Of a stretch of DNA of 64,000 nucleotides, positions 31,820 to 40,680 are shown piece by piece. The stretch comes from Pseudosulfitobacter pseudonitzschiae (GTDB taxonomy: Bacteria > Pseudomonadota > Alphaproteobacteria > Rhodobacterales > Rhodobacteraceae). The notes below the pieces were generated by a model, which was not told where the DNA came from, made no database searches, and saw nothing but the letters and a program-made list of their open reading frames with translations. The position numbers and the translations under genes are program-made. The stretch lies in NCBI RefSeq assembly GCF_900129395.1, contig NZ_FQVP01000003.1:620001-684000 (forward strand), read 5' to 3'. Within the stretch, counting starts at the first letter, position 1. Each line of letters opens with the position of its first letter.

Positions 31820-33373
31820 ATGCTAGAAATCATCCCGAAGATGCCGGAAAACATTCCCAGCGAAACGGTGGTCGCAGCGGTGCGCCGGGTGGCACAGATC
31901 AACCCCGACCGCGACGCGGTGGTCTGCGACGGCACACGGCTGAGCTGGGCAGAGTTCGATACGGCCATCAACCGGGCTGCCAACATGCTGATCGCGCGGG
32001 GCGTGACGCGGGGCGACCGGGTGGCGGTGCTGTCGCCGAACTCGGCAGCCTATGCGGTGCTGTTCATGGGCATCCTGCGGGCCGGTGGATGTGTGGTGCC
32101 GTTGTCGACGATGGCGTCCTCCTCGGCGCTGGAGAAGATGGTGCAGGACTGTGGCGCGCGGGTGTTCTGCCTGGCCGAGACCTACCGCGATCTGGTGCCC
32201 TTCATCGATGGGATGGACATCACACGCATCGCGCTGGATTTCGACGCTGACGGGTTCGAAAGCTATCCGGCGGTGATGGAGGCAGCTGATACCATCGACC
32301 CTATGGTGCCGGTCGAGATGGGCGACGGGTTCAACCTGATCTATTCCTCGGGCACCACGGGCACGCCAAAGGGCATCTTTCACACCCATTTCCTGCGGGC
32401 CGCCCAGATGGACCGCGTGACCGCCAACGGCTATGACGATGCCGCACGCACGCTGATTTCCACGCCGCTGTATTCCAACACGACCATCGTGGCCTTTCTG
32501 CCGACGCTTGTGGGCGGATCGACCGTGATCCTGATGTCCAAGTTCGACGCCCAAGGCTGGCTGGCGCTGGCCGAAGCCGAGGCGGCCACGCATACAATGC
32601 TGGTGCCTGTGCAATACAAGCGCATCGTCGAACTGCCTGACTTTGCCGACTATAACCTCAGCGCGATGCGCCTGAAGCTGTCCACGTCGGCCCCGCTGCG
32701 GGCGGATGTGAAACAGAAGGTTCTGGCGCAGATGCCGGGCAAGTTGGTGGAATACTACGGGCTGACCGAAGGCGGCGGGGTGACCGTGCTGATCGCGGAC
32801 GAGAACCCGACCAAGCTGCACACCGTTGGCAAACCCGCACCCAATTGTGACATCCGCCTGATCGGACAGGACGGGCGCGAAGTGGCCCCCGGTGAGGTGG
32901 GCGAAATCTGTGGGCGGTCGCCGACGATGATGGCGGGCTATTTCGGCCGCGACGACCTGACCGAAGAGACCCTGTGGCGCAACGCCGAGGGCGAGGTCTA
33001 CTTCCGCTCGGGCGATATGGGGGCCTTTGACGAAGACGGCTTTCTGGTGCTGTCAGACCGCAAGAAGGACATGATCATCTCGGGCGGTCTGAACATCTAT
33101 GCCAACGATCTGGAACTGATCCTGCTGGCCGACCCGGACGTGACCGACGCCGCCGTGATCGGCGTGCCCTCCGAGCAATGGGGCGAGACGCCGCTGGGGC
33201 TGGTGGTGCTGCGCGAAGGGTCCGATGCGACGGGGGACGATATCCGCGCACGGGCGAACGAGAAGCTGGGCAAGAGCCACCGGCTGAGCGCGGTCGAAGT
33301 GCGCGACGTGCTGCCGCGCAGTTCGATCGGGAAGATTCTGAAAAAGGATTTGCGGGCGGCGTATTGGCCGTGA
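31820..33373 (+). CDS. Class I acyl-CoA synthetase (AMP-forming)
   Basis: A 517-aa adenylate-forming ligase. The P-loop-like A3 motif is YSSGTTGTPKGIFH (about residue 177), A5 is EYYGLTEGGG, A7 RSGDMGAFDEDGF, A8 DRKKDMIISGGLNIYANDLE, and the catalytic lysine lies in RSSIGKILKKDLR near the C-terminus. It activates a carboxylic acid to a CoA thioester. A strong ribosome site (GGAGGAGG) precedes ATG 31820. It follows the EutA-like gene by 95 bp on the same strand and may activate the acid produced by that pathway. Substrate size cannot be read. Confidence 0.9.
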   Translation: MLEIIPKMPENIPSETVVAAVRRVAQINPDRDAVVCDGTRLSWAEFDTAINRAANMLIARGVTRGDRVAVLSPNSAAYAVLFMGILRAGGCVVPLSTMASSSALEKMVQDCGARVFCLAETYRDLVPFIDGMDITRIALDFDADGFESYPAVMEAADTIDPMVPVEMGDGFNLIYSSGTTGTPKGIFHTHFLRAAQMDRVTANGYDDAARTLISTPLYSNTTIVAFLPTLVGGSTVILMSKFDAQGWLALAEAEAATHTMLVPVQYKRIVELPDFADYNLSAMRLKLSTSAPLRADVKQKVLAQMPGKLVEYYGLTEGGGVTVLIADENPTKLHTVGKPAPNCDIRLIGQDGREVAPGEVGEICGRSPTMMAGYFGRDDLTEETLWRNAEGEVYFRSGDMGAFDEDGFLVLSDRKKDMIISGGLNIYANDLELILLADPDVTDAAVIGVPSEQWGETPLGLVVLREGSDATGDDIRARANEKLGKSHRLSAVEVRDVLPRSSIGKILKKDLRAAYWP

Positions 33374-33446
33374 CCCCTCAGGTTTGTTGCGCCCGAACCG
33401 AGGGGTGGGCGAGAAGCGCCCGCCCCGTGGGGGCGGTTCGGGCGCT

Positions 33447-33465
33447 GCCAAATCTTTGATTTGGC
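33447..33465. terminator. Bidirectional terminator hairpin between the acyl-CoA synthetase and ureG
   Basis: GCCAAATC-TTT-GATTTGGC is a perfect 8-bp stem followed by a T-rich stretch (ATTGGTGTTTCTATT). A second GC-rich repeat (GCCCGCC...GGGCGG) lies just before it. It is located between convergent genes. Confidence 0.7.
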
Positions 33466-33495
33466 ATTGGTGTTTCTATTGCCGAGGATTGGCTG

Positions 33496-34110
33496 TCAAA
33501 CCAGCCCGCCCACCTTCTTCAACTCCGCCACAACCTCCGCCACGCCCTCGCGCTGGCGCAGGGATGTGAACAAGAACGGCCGCCCTGCGCGCATCCGCGT
33601 GGCGTCGCGTTCCATCACGTCCAGCGATGCACCCACATAGGGCGCAAGGTCGGTCTTGTTGATGATCAGGATGTCGGATTTTGTGATCGCAGGCCCGCCT
33701 TTGCGGGGGATTTCCTCGCCTGCCGCAACGTCGATCACATAGAGCGTCACATCCGCCAGCTCCGGGCTGAAGGTCGCCGACAGGTTGTCGCCGCCGCTTT
33801 CGATCAGCAGCACTTCGATCTCGGGGTGGCGTTTCACCATCTGGTCGACTGCGGCCAGGTTGATCGACGCATCCTCGCGGATGGCCGTATGCGGACACCC
33901 CCCGGTTTCGACACCGATGATGCGGTCCTGCGGCAGCACCTGCATCCGCATCAGCGCCTCGGCGTCCTCTTGCGTGTAGATGTCATTGGTGATCACGCCG
34001 ACGGAATGGCTGTCGCGCAGGGCCTCGCAAAGGGCAGCGGTCAGCGTGGTTTTGCCAGCGCCCACGGGGCCGCCGATGCCAACGCGCAGGGGGCCGTTCA
34101 TCTGGGTCAT
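33496..34110 (-). CDS. ureG: Urease accessory GTPase UreG
   Basis: Cytoplasmic SIMIBI-class GTPase (204 aa) delivering nickel to urease with UreF/UreD/UreE. The P-loop [14 protein letters not shown] is at residues 11-24. The invariant metal-binding Cys-Pro-His is in [14 protein letters not shown], and the switch/Walker-like [20 protein letters not shown] and the guanine-specificity NKTD are present. The start overlaps the ureF stop by ATGA. It is the last gene of the urease operon before a terminator. Confidence 0.97.
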   Translation of the reverse strand: MTQMNGPLRVGIGGPVGAGKTTLTAALCEALRDSHSVGVITNDIYTQEDAEALMRMQVLPQDRIIGVETGGCPHTAIREDASINLAAVDQMVKRHPEIEVLLIESGGDNLSATFSPELADVTLYVIDVAAGEEIPRKGGPAITKSDILIINKTDLAPYVGASLDVMERDATRMRAGRPFLFTSLRQREGVAEVVAELKKVGGLV

Positions 34111-34745
34111 GTGCGGAAAATCCTTGAATATTGGGTTTCGTGTTTCATCGACGCGATGTCGGTGGCAAAGGCCGTGGCCGTCAGGTCGTCCAGGCTGGCG
34201 GCACAGGCGCGGGTGGCGATGTCCTGTGCGGCGGGTGTCAGGGCGCGAATGATGGCCTGTCCGTCGCTTTGCCCCAGGGGCACCAATCGCATGGCCGCCC
34301 CTGCAAGGTTGCTGGTCAGGCTGTGCAGGTACATCTTGACCGTCAGCTCCAGCGGCAGGCCCGCGTTGCGCGCCGCTTCACCGACTGCCACGGGATAGGT
34401 GCGCGGTGTGGCAGGCGCGCCGGTCAGGTTGGCCACGGCCGTGGCAAAGGCCGCCCCCTGCAGGTCGGTCTCGCGCAGCCGTTCCGCCGAAGCGGCAAAG
34501 GCGCGGGCCGTCGCATCGACCGTGCCCGCATCATCGGCGCGATAGCTGGCCGCGATGAACAGGCAATCGTTCCAGCCGGCACCATGCCGCAGCACCGTGT
34601 CGATCCAGTCCTGCGTTTGGGCTGCATCGGCCACATCGCCCGCCTGCACCGCCCATTCCAACCCATGCGAATAGGCAAAGCTCCCCACCGGAAAGGACGG
34701 CGAAAACCACTGCGCCAGCGTCAGGACCGCCGCGTCAGTGGGCAT
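34107..34745 (-). CDS. ureF: Urease accessory protein UreF
   Basis: All-helical accessory protein (212 aa) that binds UreD and UreG during nickel insertion. The start region [23 protein letters not shown] is the UreF signature; the rest is alanine-rich and helical. The ATG at 34745 is preferred; a GTG at 34778 lies inside ureE. It overlaps ureE by 11 bp and ureG by 4 bp, as usual in coupled urease operons. Confidence 0.95.
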   Translation of the reverse strand: MPTDAAVLTLAQWFSPSFPVGSFAYSHGLEWAVQAGDVADAAQTQDWIDTVLRHGAGWNDCLFIAASYRADDAGTVDATARAFAASAERLRETDLQGAAFATAVANLTGAPATPRTYPVAVGEAARNAGLPLELTVKMYLHSLTSNLAGAAMRLVPLGQSDGQAIIRALTPAAQDIATRACAASLDDLTATAFATDIASMKHETQYSRIFRT

Positions 34746-35181
34746 GGCTGTGGGTGCGTCCGTGTCCGTAAGCCCCACCTTCGGGGATAAAGGGTTCGTT
34801 CACCTCGCGCACCGTTGCACCGATCTTGGCCAGCATGTCGCGGATCACGTGGTCGGGCTGGATCAGCAGGCGGCGGTCCTCGATCTGGCAGGGGGTGTGG
34901 CGGTTGCCGATGTGCCATGCGATGCGTGTCAGGTCGTCGGCCCTGATCTCAAGCAGGTCCTGGGCGGCTGCCTGCACCAGCACCTCGCGCCCGTCGGACA
35001 GCACCAAGACCCCGCCGTGGTCCAGCGATGTGGTTTGCGGCAGGTCGATCAGGATCGGCTGGCCGTCGTCGGTTTCCAGCATCTTGCGGCGCAAAAAGCG
35101 GGTGTCATAGTCCAGCGTGATCTGCGCGAAGGGCGTTGTGTGGCTGTGGTCGTGATAGGTGCGGGCGGTCAGGGTGTGCAT
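34735..35181 (-). CDS. ureE: Urease accessory protein UreE (nickel metallochaperone)
   Basis: Nickel-binding chaperone (148 aa). The N-terminal UreE domain contains TLDYDTRFLRRKMLETDDGQPILIDLPQ. The C-terminal domain has IAWHIGNRHTPCQIEDRRLLIQPDHVI with the conserved histidine, and the tail [13 protein letters not shown] is a short His-rich nickel tail. It lies 10 bp downstream of ureC. It supplies Ni to UreG and the UreC active site. Confidence 0.95.
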   Translation of the reverse strand: MHTLTARTYHDHSHTTPFAQITLDYDTRFLRRKMLETDDGQPILIDLPQTTSLDHGGVLVLSDGREVLVQAAAQDLLEIRADDLTRIAWHIGNRHTPCQIEDRRLLIQPDHVIRDMLAKIGATVREVNEPFIPEGGAYGHGRTHSHAH

Positions 35182-35191
35182 GATCGGGCTT

Positions 35192-36901
<1,710 letters not shown>

Positions 36902-36923
36902 GGGCTATGTCCTTTAGTGGGCG

Positions 36924-37265
36924 TCAGCGTTTCTTGGGGCCGGGCAGGGCGGGGCCGCGTTTGCCCAGGCGGCGGGCATTGGCGCGGGTCTTGCGGCGCA
37001 GCGGACGCAGGGCGGCGTTCATCACCTCGTCGGGGCGCTTGCCGGTCATGGTGGCGACCGACGCGGCGGCGGCGCTGTCCAGGAACGCCGAAGATTTTTC
37101 CGATACCATACGTTCGTTTTCGGACTTGGTGACCGACCACAGGCCCGCCATTCCCATCATCCGCATGGTCATGACGCTGGCGGTTTCCATCATCAGCATC
37201 GACATATTCATCCACGAGCCCATCAGATCGGCAGGGGTGGCAAGGCGCGGCAGTTTCGTGACCAT
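36924..37265 (-). CDS. Small methionine-rich protein inside the urease operon
   Basis: A 113-aa protein starting at ATG 37265, whose first base overlaps the ureB stop (TGATG). Residues 15-40 are strikingly methionine-rich (MNMSMLMMETASVMTMRMMG). The middle is helical and acidic, and the C-terminus is very basic (RRKTRANARRLGKRG...PGPKKR). It has no signal peptide. Comparable ORFs occur in other roseobacter urease operons, some carrying an unhelpful antifreeze-protein label. The function is unknown; a metal-linked or phasin-like role is speculation. Confidence 0.75.
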   Translation of the reverse strand: MVTKLPRLATPADLMGSWMNMSMLMMETASVMTMRMMGMAGLWSVTKSENERMVSEKSSAFLDSAAAASVATMTGKRPDEVMNAALRPLRRKTRANARRLGKRGPALPGPKKR

Positions 37266-37570
37266 CAAAGGTCTCCCATAATCTGCTGGTTGAACCCGAA
37301 CACCCGCCGCGCCCCGCCATAGGGGATCAACGAGACTTCGCGCCGTTGACCGGGTTCAAAGCGCACGGCGGTGCCGGACGCAATGTCCAGGCGCATCCCC
37401 CGTGCGGCATCGCGGTCAAAGTCCAACGCAGCGTTTGTTTCAGCAAAATGATAGTGCGAGCCGACCTGAACAGGGCGGTCACCGGTGTTGGCAACCATCA
37501 GCGTGATGGCCGTGGCACCCTCATTCAAGATGATGTCGCCGCTGCCCGGTATCAACTCGCCGGGGATCAT
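37265..37570 (-). CDS. ureB: Urease beta subunit UreB
   Basis: A 101-aa structural subunit. It starts [18 protein letters not shown] and holds the family pattern [28 protein letters not shown] and [21 protein letters not shown] 37570 overlaps the stop of the preceding small membrane ORF by ATGA; the longer frame is a shadow. Stop overlaps the next ORF by one base. Confidence 0.97.
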   Translation of the reverse strand: MIPGELIPGSGDIILNEGATAITLMVANTGDRPVQVGSHYHFAETNAALDFDRDAARGMRLDIASGTAVRFEPGQRREVSLIPYGGARRVFGFNQQIMGDL

Positions 37571-37782
37571 TTGCGGGATTTCCGCGCGCTGCGTGCGCGG
37601 ATTGTCGCGCGGGTGGCGGTCAGGGCCACGGCCACCACGATGGCCGCCATGCCCAGCAGAACCGGCAGCCATGCCGCGCCGTCCGTGACGTGGGGGTGCA
37701 GGTGCAGGCCCGCATCGGTGTGTGCGGCCACGGGGGCAGCAAGACCGGCAAGGCCAAGGGCGATTGTTACGGATTTCATCAT
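37567..37782 (-). CDS. Small His-rich membrane protein between ureA and ureB
   Basis: A 71-aa protein: a signal-like hydrophobic segment at residues 4-20, a histidine-rich loop ([11 protein letters not shown] at about 21-31), one transmembrane segment at about 37-56 and a basic cytoplasmic tail. It lies between ureA and ureB, overlapping ureB by four bases, so it is certainly co-translated with urease. The periplasmic His loop could bind nickel or another metal. I recognise no named family, and a link to nickel supply is only inference. Confidence 0.72.
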   Translation of the reverse strand: MMKSVTIALGLAGLAAPVAAHTDAGLHLHPHVTDGAAWLPVLLGMAAIVVAVALTATRATIRARSARKSRK

Positions 37783-37794
37783 GTCAGGCTCCTG

Positions 37795-38097
37795 TTAGCG
37801 GATAGGGTTGTGGACGGTCACCAGCTTGGTGCCGTCGGGAAAGGTGGCCTCGACCTGCACGTCGTGGATCATCTCGGCGATCCCTTCCATGCATTGATCG
37901 CGGGTGATGATCTGCGCGCCTGCCTCCATCAGGTCGGCCACGCTGCGCCCGTCGCGCGCGCCTTCGACCACCGCATCGGTGATCAGCGCAATCGCTTCGG
38001 GATGGTTCAGCTTTACGCCGCGCTCCAGCCGTTTGCGGGCGACCACGGCGGCCATCGCAATCAGCAGTTTGTCTTTTTCGCGGGGAGTGAGGTTCAT
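37795..38097 (-). CDS. ureA: Urease gamma subunit UreA
   Basis: A 100-aa structural subunit with the invariant start [27 protein letters not shown] and the end [15 protein letters not shown]. It begins one base after the ureD stop. In this operon the gamma and beta subunits are separated by a small membrane-protein gene, which is less usual than direct ureA-ureB adjacency. Confidence 0.98.
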   Translation of the reverse strand: MNLTPREKDKLLIAMAAVVARKRLERGVKLNHPEAIALITDAVVEGARDGRSVADLMEAGAQIITRDQCMEGIAEMIHDVQVEATFPDGTKLVTVHNPIR

Positions 38098-38098
38098 G

Positions 38099-38920
38099 TC
38101 AGATCATCCAGGTTCTTGGCAGGGGTCCACCCTTGAGGCGGATAAGAACGGGCAGCAGGCTGCGCCGCAACTCGAAACTGTCGGCGGCGAGGAATCTTGC
38201 CACCAGCATATCGTCACCGATCAGGCTGGCCCCTGCGGTGTCGGGCAACATGGCGCGTACGGGTTCAAGCTGTCCGGCGGCGTCGGGGGCAATATAGACC
38301 ATTGCAGCCATCGCACCCGCGCCCCTTGCGACAAAGGCTTTGGCCAGATGCGCGCTGGCATCGCCCGTCAGCGCAATCGCGTCGTGGTACAGGGGAACGC
38401 CCGCGCGGTTGATCATGATGCGGTCGCGCAGGTCCAGCGTGCCCAGCCGTTCGCCCATCGCGGCACGGCCAAAGACCAGCGGTTCGACCATCAACAACTG
38501 TGCATCTTTGCTCAGATCAATCTGCAAACGGCGGTCAATCGCCGCGCCCTCAAAGAGAATCGTCTCCTGCGGCAGCCACTCGATTCGCGCCTGCGGTCCC
38601 ACGGTCAGAGCGTTGCGCACCTGTCCCACTTCGCCGGTCTGGGCGCGGTAGACACGTTCGCAGGCCTGCGTGGTCAGGCAAAGGCGGGTGCCGGCCTCGG
38701 CCTCGGCACTTACGGCAAAGCGGTCACCGCCGGTGATCCCGCCTGCCGTGTTCAGCACCACGGCATCCAGTGATGCGGTATTGTTGCGCGGAAACAGGCA
38801 TTTTGATGAACCGGCCTGATGCAACCCGCCCAGAACGGATCGCCCGCGCGCCAGCTTGGACGACACGGCAATGCGCCCGAGCGCACGGGGCTGGCGGGCC
38901 TTTGCCTGCGGTATGACCAT
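38099..38920 (-). CDS. ureD: Urease accessory protein UreD
   Basis: A 273-aa scaffold protein required for nickel insertion. Family motifs: [52 protein letters not shown], and [12 protein letters not shown]. The ATG at 38920 is preferred; the longer frame (to 39052) adds basic sequence inside the promoter region. It is the first gene of the urease operon and is divergent from urtA, sharing a 416-bp regulatory region. Confidence 0.95.
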   Translation of the reverse strand: MVIPQAKARQPRALGRIAVSSKLARGRSVLGGLHQAGSSKCLFPRNNTASLDAVVLNTAGGITGGDRFAVSAEAEAGTRLCLTTQACERVYRAQTGEVGQVRNALTVGPQARIEWLPQETILFEGAAIDRRLQIDLSKDAQLLMVEPLVFGRAAMGERLGTLDLRDRIMINRAGVPLYHDAIALTGDASAHLAKAFVARGAGAMAAMVYIAPDAAGQLEPVRAMLPDTAGASLIGDDMLVARFLAADSFELRRSLLPVLIRLKGGPLPRTWMI

Positions 38921-39044
38921 ATGATGCGTTATCTGTCTTTTCCCCGATTGCCGACAAGCGCGCCCGAGTCGCCCTTGCTGCGTGGGTTCAATAGAGCACC
39001 GGATCGCAGCCTTGCCCATCCACGCGAGGCATTTCCGGTTTATA

Positions 39045-39085
39045 TCGCCCAATAAATGAACATTTTAGGGTTACTCGCCCAATAA
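39045..39085. repeat. Paired direct repeat TCGCCCAATAA in the ure/urt promoter
   Basis: TCGCCCAATAA occurs at 39045-39055 and again at 39075-39085, start-to-start distance 30 bp, close to three helical turns. Such phasing suggests two copies of a regulator bound on one DNA face. Confidence 0.5.
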
Positions 39086-39106
39086 TTGTGCGACTTCCCG
39101 CGCCTC

Positions 39107-39127
39107 AGGATGCTGCACCTGCATCCT
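39107..39127. promoter_or_regulatory. Palindrome AGGATGC-N7-GCATCCT in the ure/urt promoter
   Basis: Perfect 7-bp arms separated by TGCACCT, about 210 bp upstream of urtA. It could be an operator or form a hairpin in the leader; the regulator is unknown. Confidence 0.45.
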
Positions 39128-39336
39128 CATTTGCCATTCACAATCACTTGAACTGACGCTGAGCCCACCTGATTGCGCGAGACAAGTGCCAACGGGGGGG
39201 TGTGTGGCGACCTTGCGACTTGGACTTCGAGAGGCCGCCACACGGTAATGCAACGCTAAAGTTGCGGGATCAGTTAAGGGGACTGTGGATGCGGCGCAAG
39301 CCGCTGCTGTCCGGCTGGCCCGCTTTGGAGACAGAT

Positions 39337-40620
39337 ATGACATTTCTTAAATCCATGCTGAGCGGCACGATTGTGGCTGCATCGCTTGGCTCGGCCGTGA
39401 TGGCGGCGGATGACACGATCAAGGTGGGTGTGCTGCACTCGCTGTCCGGGACCATGGCGATTTCGGAAACCACGCTGAAAGACACCATGTTGATGCTGGT
39501 CGAACAGCAAAACGCCAAGGGCGGCGTGCTGGGCAAACAGCTTGAGGCGGTGGTTGTCGATCCCGCATCCGACTGGCCGCTGTTCGCGGAAAAAGCGCGC
39601 GAGTTGCTGACGGTGCACAATGTCGACGTGATCTTTGGCAACTGGACCTCCGTCAGCCGCAAGTCGGTTCTGCCGGTGATCGAAGAGCTGAACGGCCTGC
39701 TGTTCTATCCGGTACAATACGAGGGCGAGGAATCGTCCAAGAACGTGTTCTACACAGGCGCGGCCCCGAACCAGCAGGCGATCCCGGCGACCGACTATTT
39801 CCTGGACGAACTGGGTATCGAGAAATTCGCGCTGCTGGGCACCGACTATGTCTATCCGCGCACGACCAACAACATCCTTGAAAGCTACCTCAAGGGCAAA
39901 GGCATCGCGTCCGAAGACATCTTTGTGAACTACACACCCTTCGGGCACTCGGACTGGTCCAAGATCGTGGCCGACGTCGTGGCTCTGGGTGCGGACGGCA
40001 AGAAGGTCGGCGTGATTTCGACCATCAACGGTGACGCCAACATCGGTTTCTACAAGGAACTGGCAGCGGCTGGCATCTCAGCGGATGACATTCCGGTCGT
40101 CGCCTTCTCGGTGGGTGAGGAAGAACTGTCGGGTCTGGACACGTCGAACCTGGTCGGTCACCTGGCCGCGTGGAACTATTTCATGTCCGCCGACACGCCG
40201 GAAAACGCCGAATTCATCAAGACTTGGCATGCATTCATCGGTGACGACAAGCGTGTGACCAATGACCCGATGGAGGCGCATTACATCGGCTTCAACATGT
40301 GGGTTGCGGCGGTCGAGGCGGCAGGCACCACCGATGTGGACGCCGTGCGCGCCGAAATGTATGGGCAGGAATTCCCGAACCTGACCGGCGGCACCGCCGT
40401 GATGGGCGTGAACCACCACCTGTCCAAACCCGTGCTGATCGGTGAGATCCAGGCCGACGGCCAGTTTGACATCATCTCGGAAACCGATCCGGTTCCGGGC
40501 GACGCATGGACCGACTTCCTGCCCGAATCCGCCGTGCTGGAATCGGATTGGAAAGATCTGGGCTGCGGTATGTACAACACCGAAACCAAGACCTGCGTTC
40601 AGATCCTGTCGAACTACTGA
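39337..40620 (+). CDS. urtA: Urea ABC transporter substrate-binding protein UrtA
   Basis: Periplasmic urea-binding protein (427 aa). A signal peptide covers about residues 1-23 (ATIVAASLGSAVMAAD region, AxA-type cut). The mature start DDTIKVGVLHSLSGTMAISETTLKD is typical of UrtA, as are NWTSVSRKSVLPVIEELNGLLFYPVQYEGEE and the C-terminal DPVPGDAWTDFLPES. The start ATG 39337 follows TTGGAGA; the longer frame is not family-like. First of urtABCDE, divergent from urease, so uptake and hydrolysis are paired. Probably induced by nitrogen limitation. Confidence 0.97.
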   Translation: MTFLKSMLSGTIVAASLGSAVMAADDTIKVGVLHSLSGTMAISETTLKDTMLMLVEQQNAKGGVLGKQLEAVVVDPASDWPLFAEKARELLTVHNVDVIFGNWTSVSRKSVLPVIEELNGLLFYPVQYEGEESSKNVFYTGAAPNQQAIPATDYFLDELGIEKFALLGTDYVYPRTTNNILESYLKGKGIASEDIFVNYTPFGHSDWSKIVADVVALGADGKKVGVISTINGDANIGFYKELAAAGISADDIPVVAFSVGEEELSGLDTSNLVGHLAAWNYFMSADTPENAEFIKTWHAFIGDDKRVTNDPMEAHYIGFNMWVAAVEAAGTTDVDAVRAEMYGQEFPNLTGGTAVMGVNHHLSKPVLIGEIQADGQFDIISETDPVPGDAWTDFLPESAVLESDWKDLGCGMYNTETKTCVQILSNY

Positions 40621-40629
40621 GCTTGACCT

Positions 40630-40656
40630 GAGAGGGCGCGCATCCCGCGCCCTCTC
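40630..40656 (+). terminator. Intercistronic hairpin between urtA and urtB
   Basis: Perfect 11-bp arms GAGAGGGCGCG / CGCGCCCTCTC with a 5-nt loop, starting 10 bp after the urtA stop, with no T tract. It should stabilise the urtA message or cause partial termination, keeping UrtA in excess over the membrane subunits. Confidence 0.75.
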
Positions 40657-40680
40657 TGACCCAATGCGGAATTCCTTCAC

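Larger units (their letters stand above)
38921..39336. other. Regulatory region between ureD and urtA
   Basis: About 416 bp without a gene, holding divergent promoters for urease and the urea transporter. It is more AT-rich than the neighbours around 39030-39095. It contains two direct repeats and a GC-rich palindrome listed separately. Short ORFs here overlap urtA or lack any family-like sequence. I could not identify a clear sigma-54 element or NtrC site by eye. Confidence 0.6.

Noticed and set aside
39200-39230. Possible sigma-54 promoter before urtA (TGGC...TTGC)
   Set aside because: The GG-to-GC spacing is 7 bases instead of 10, so it does not fit the -24/-12 element.
39071-39343. 90-codon minus-strand ORF in the ure/urt promoter
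   Set aside because: It overlaps the urtA start and the promoter repeats and has no domain.
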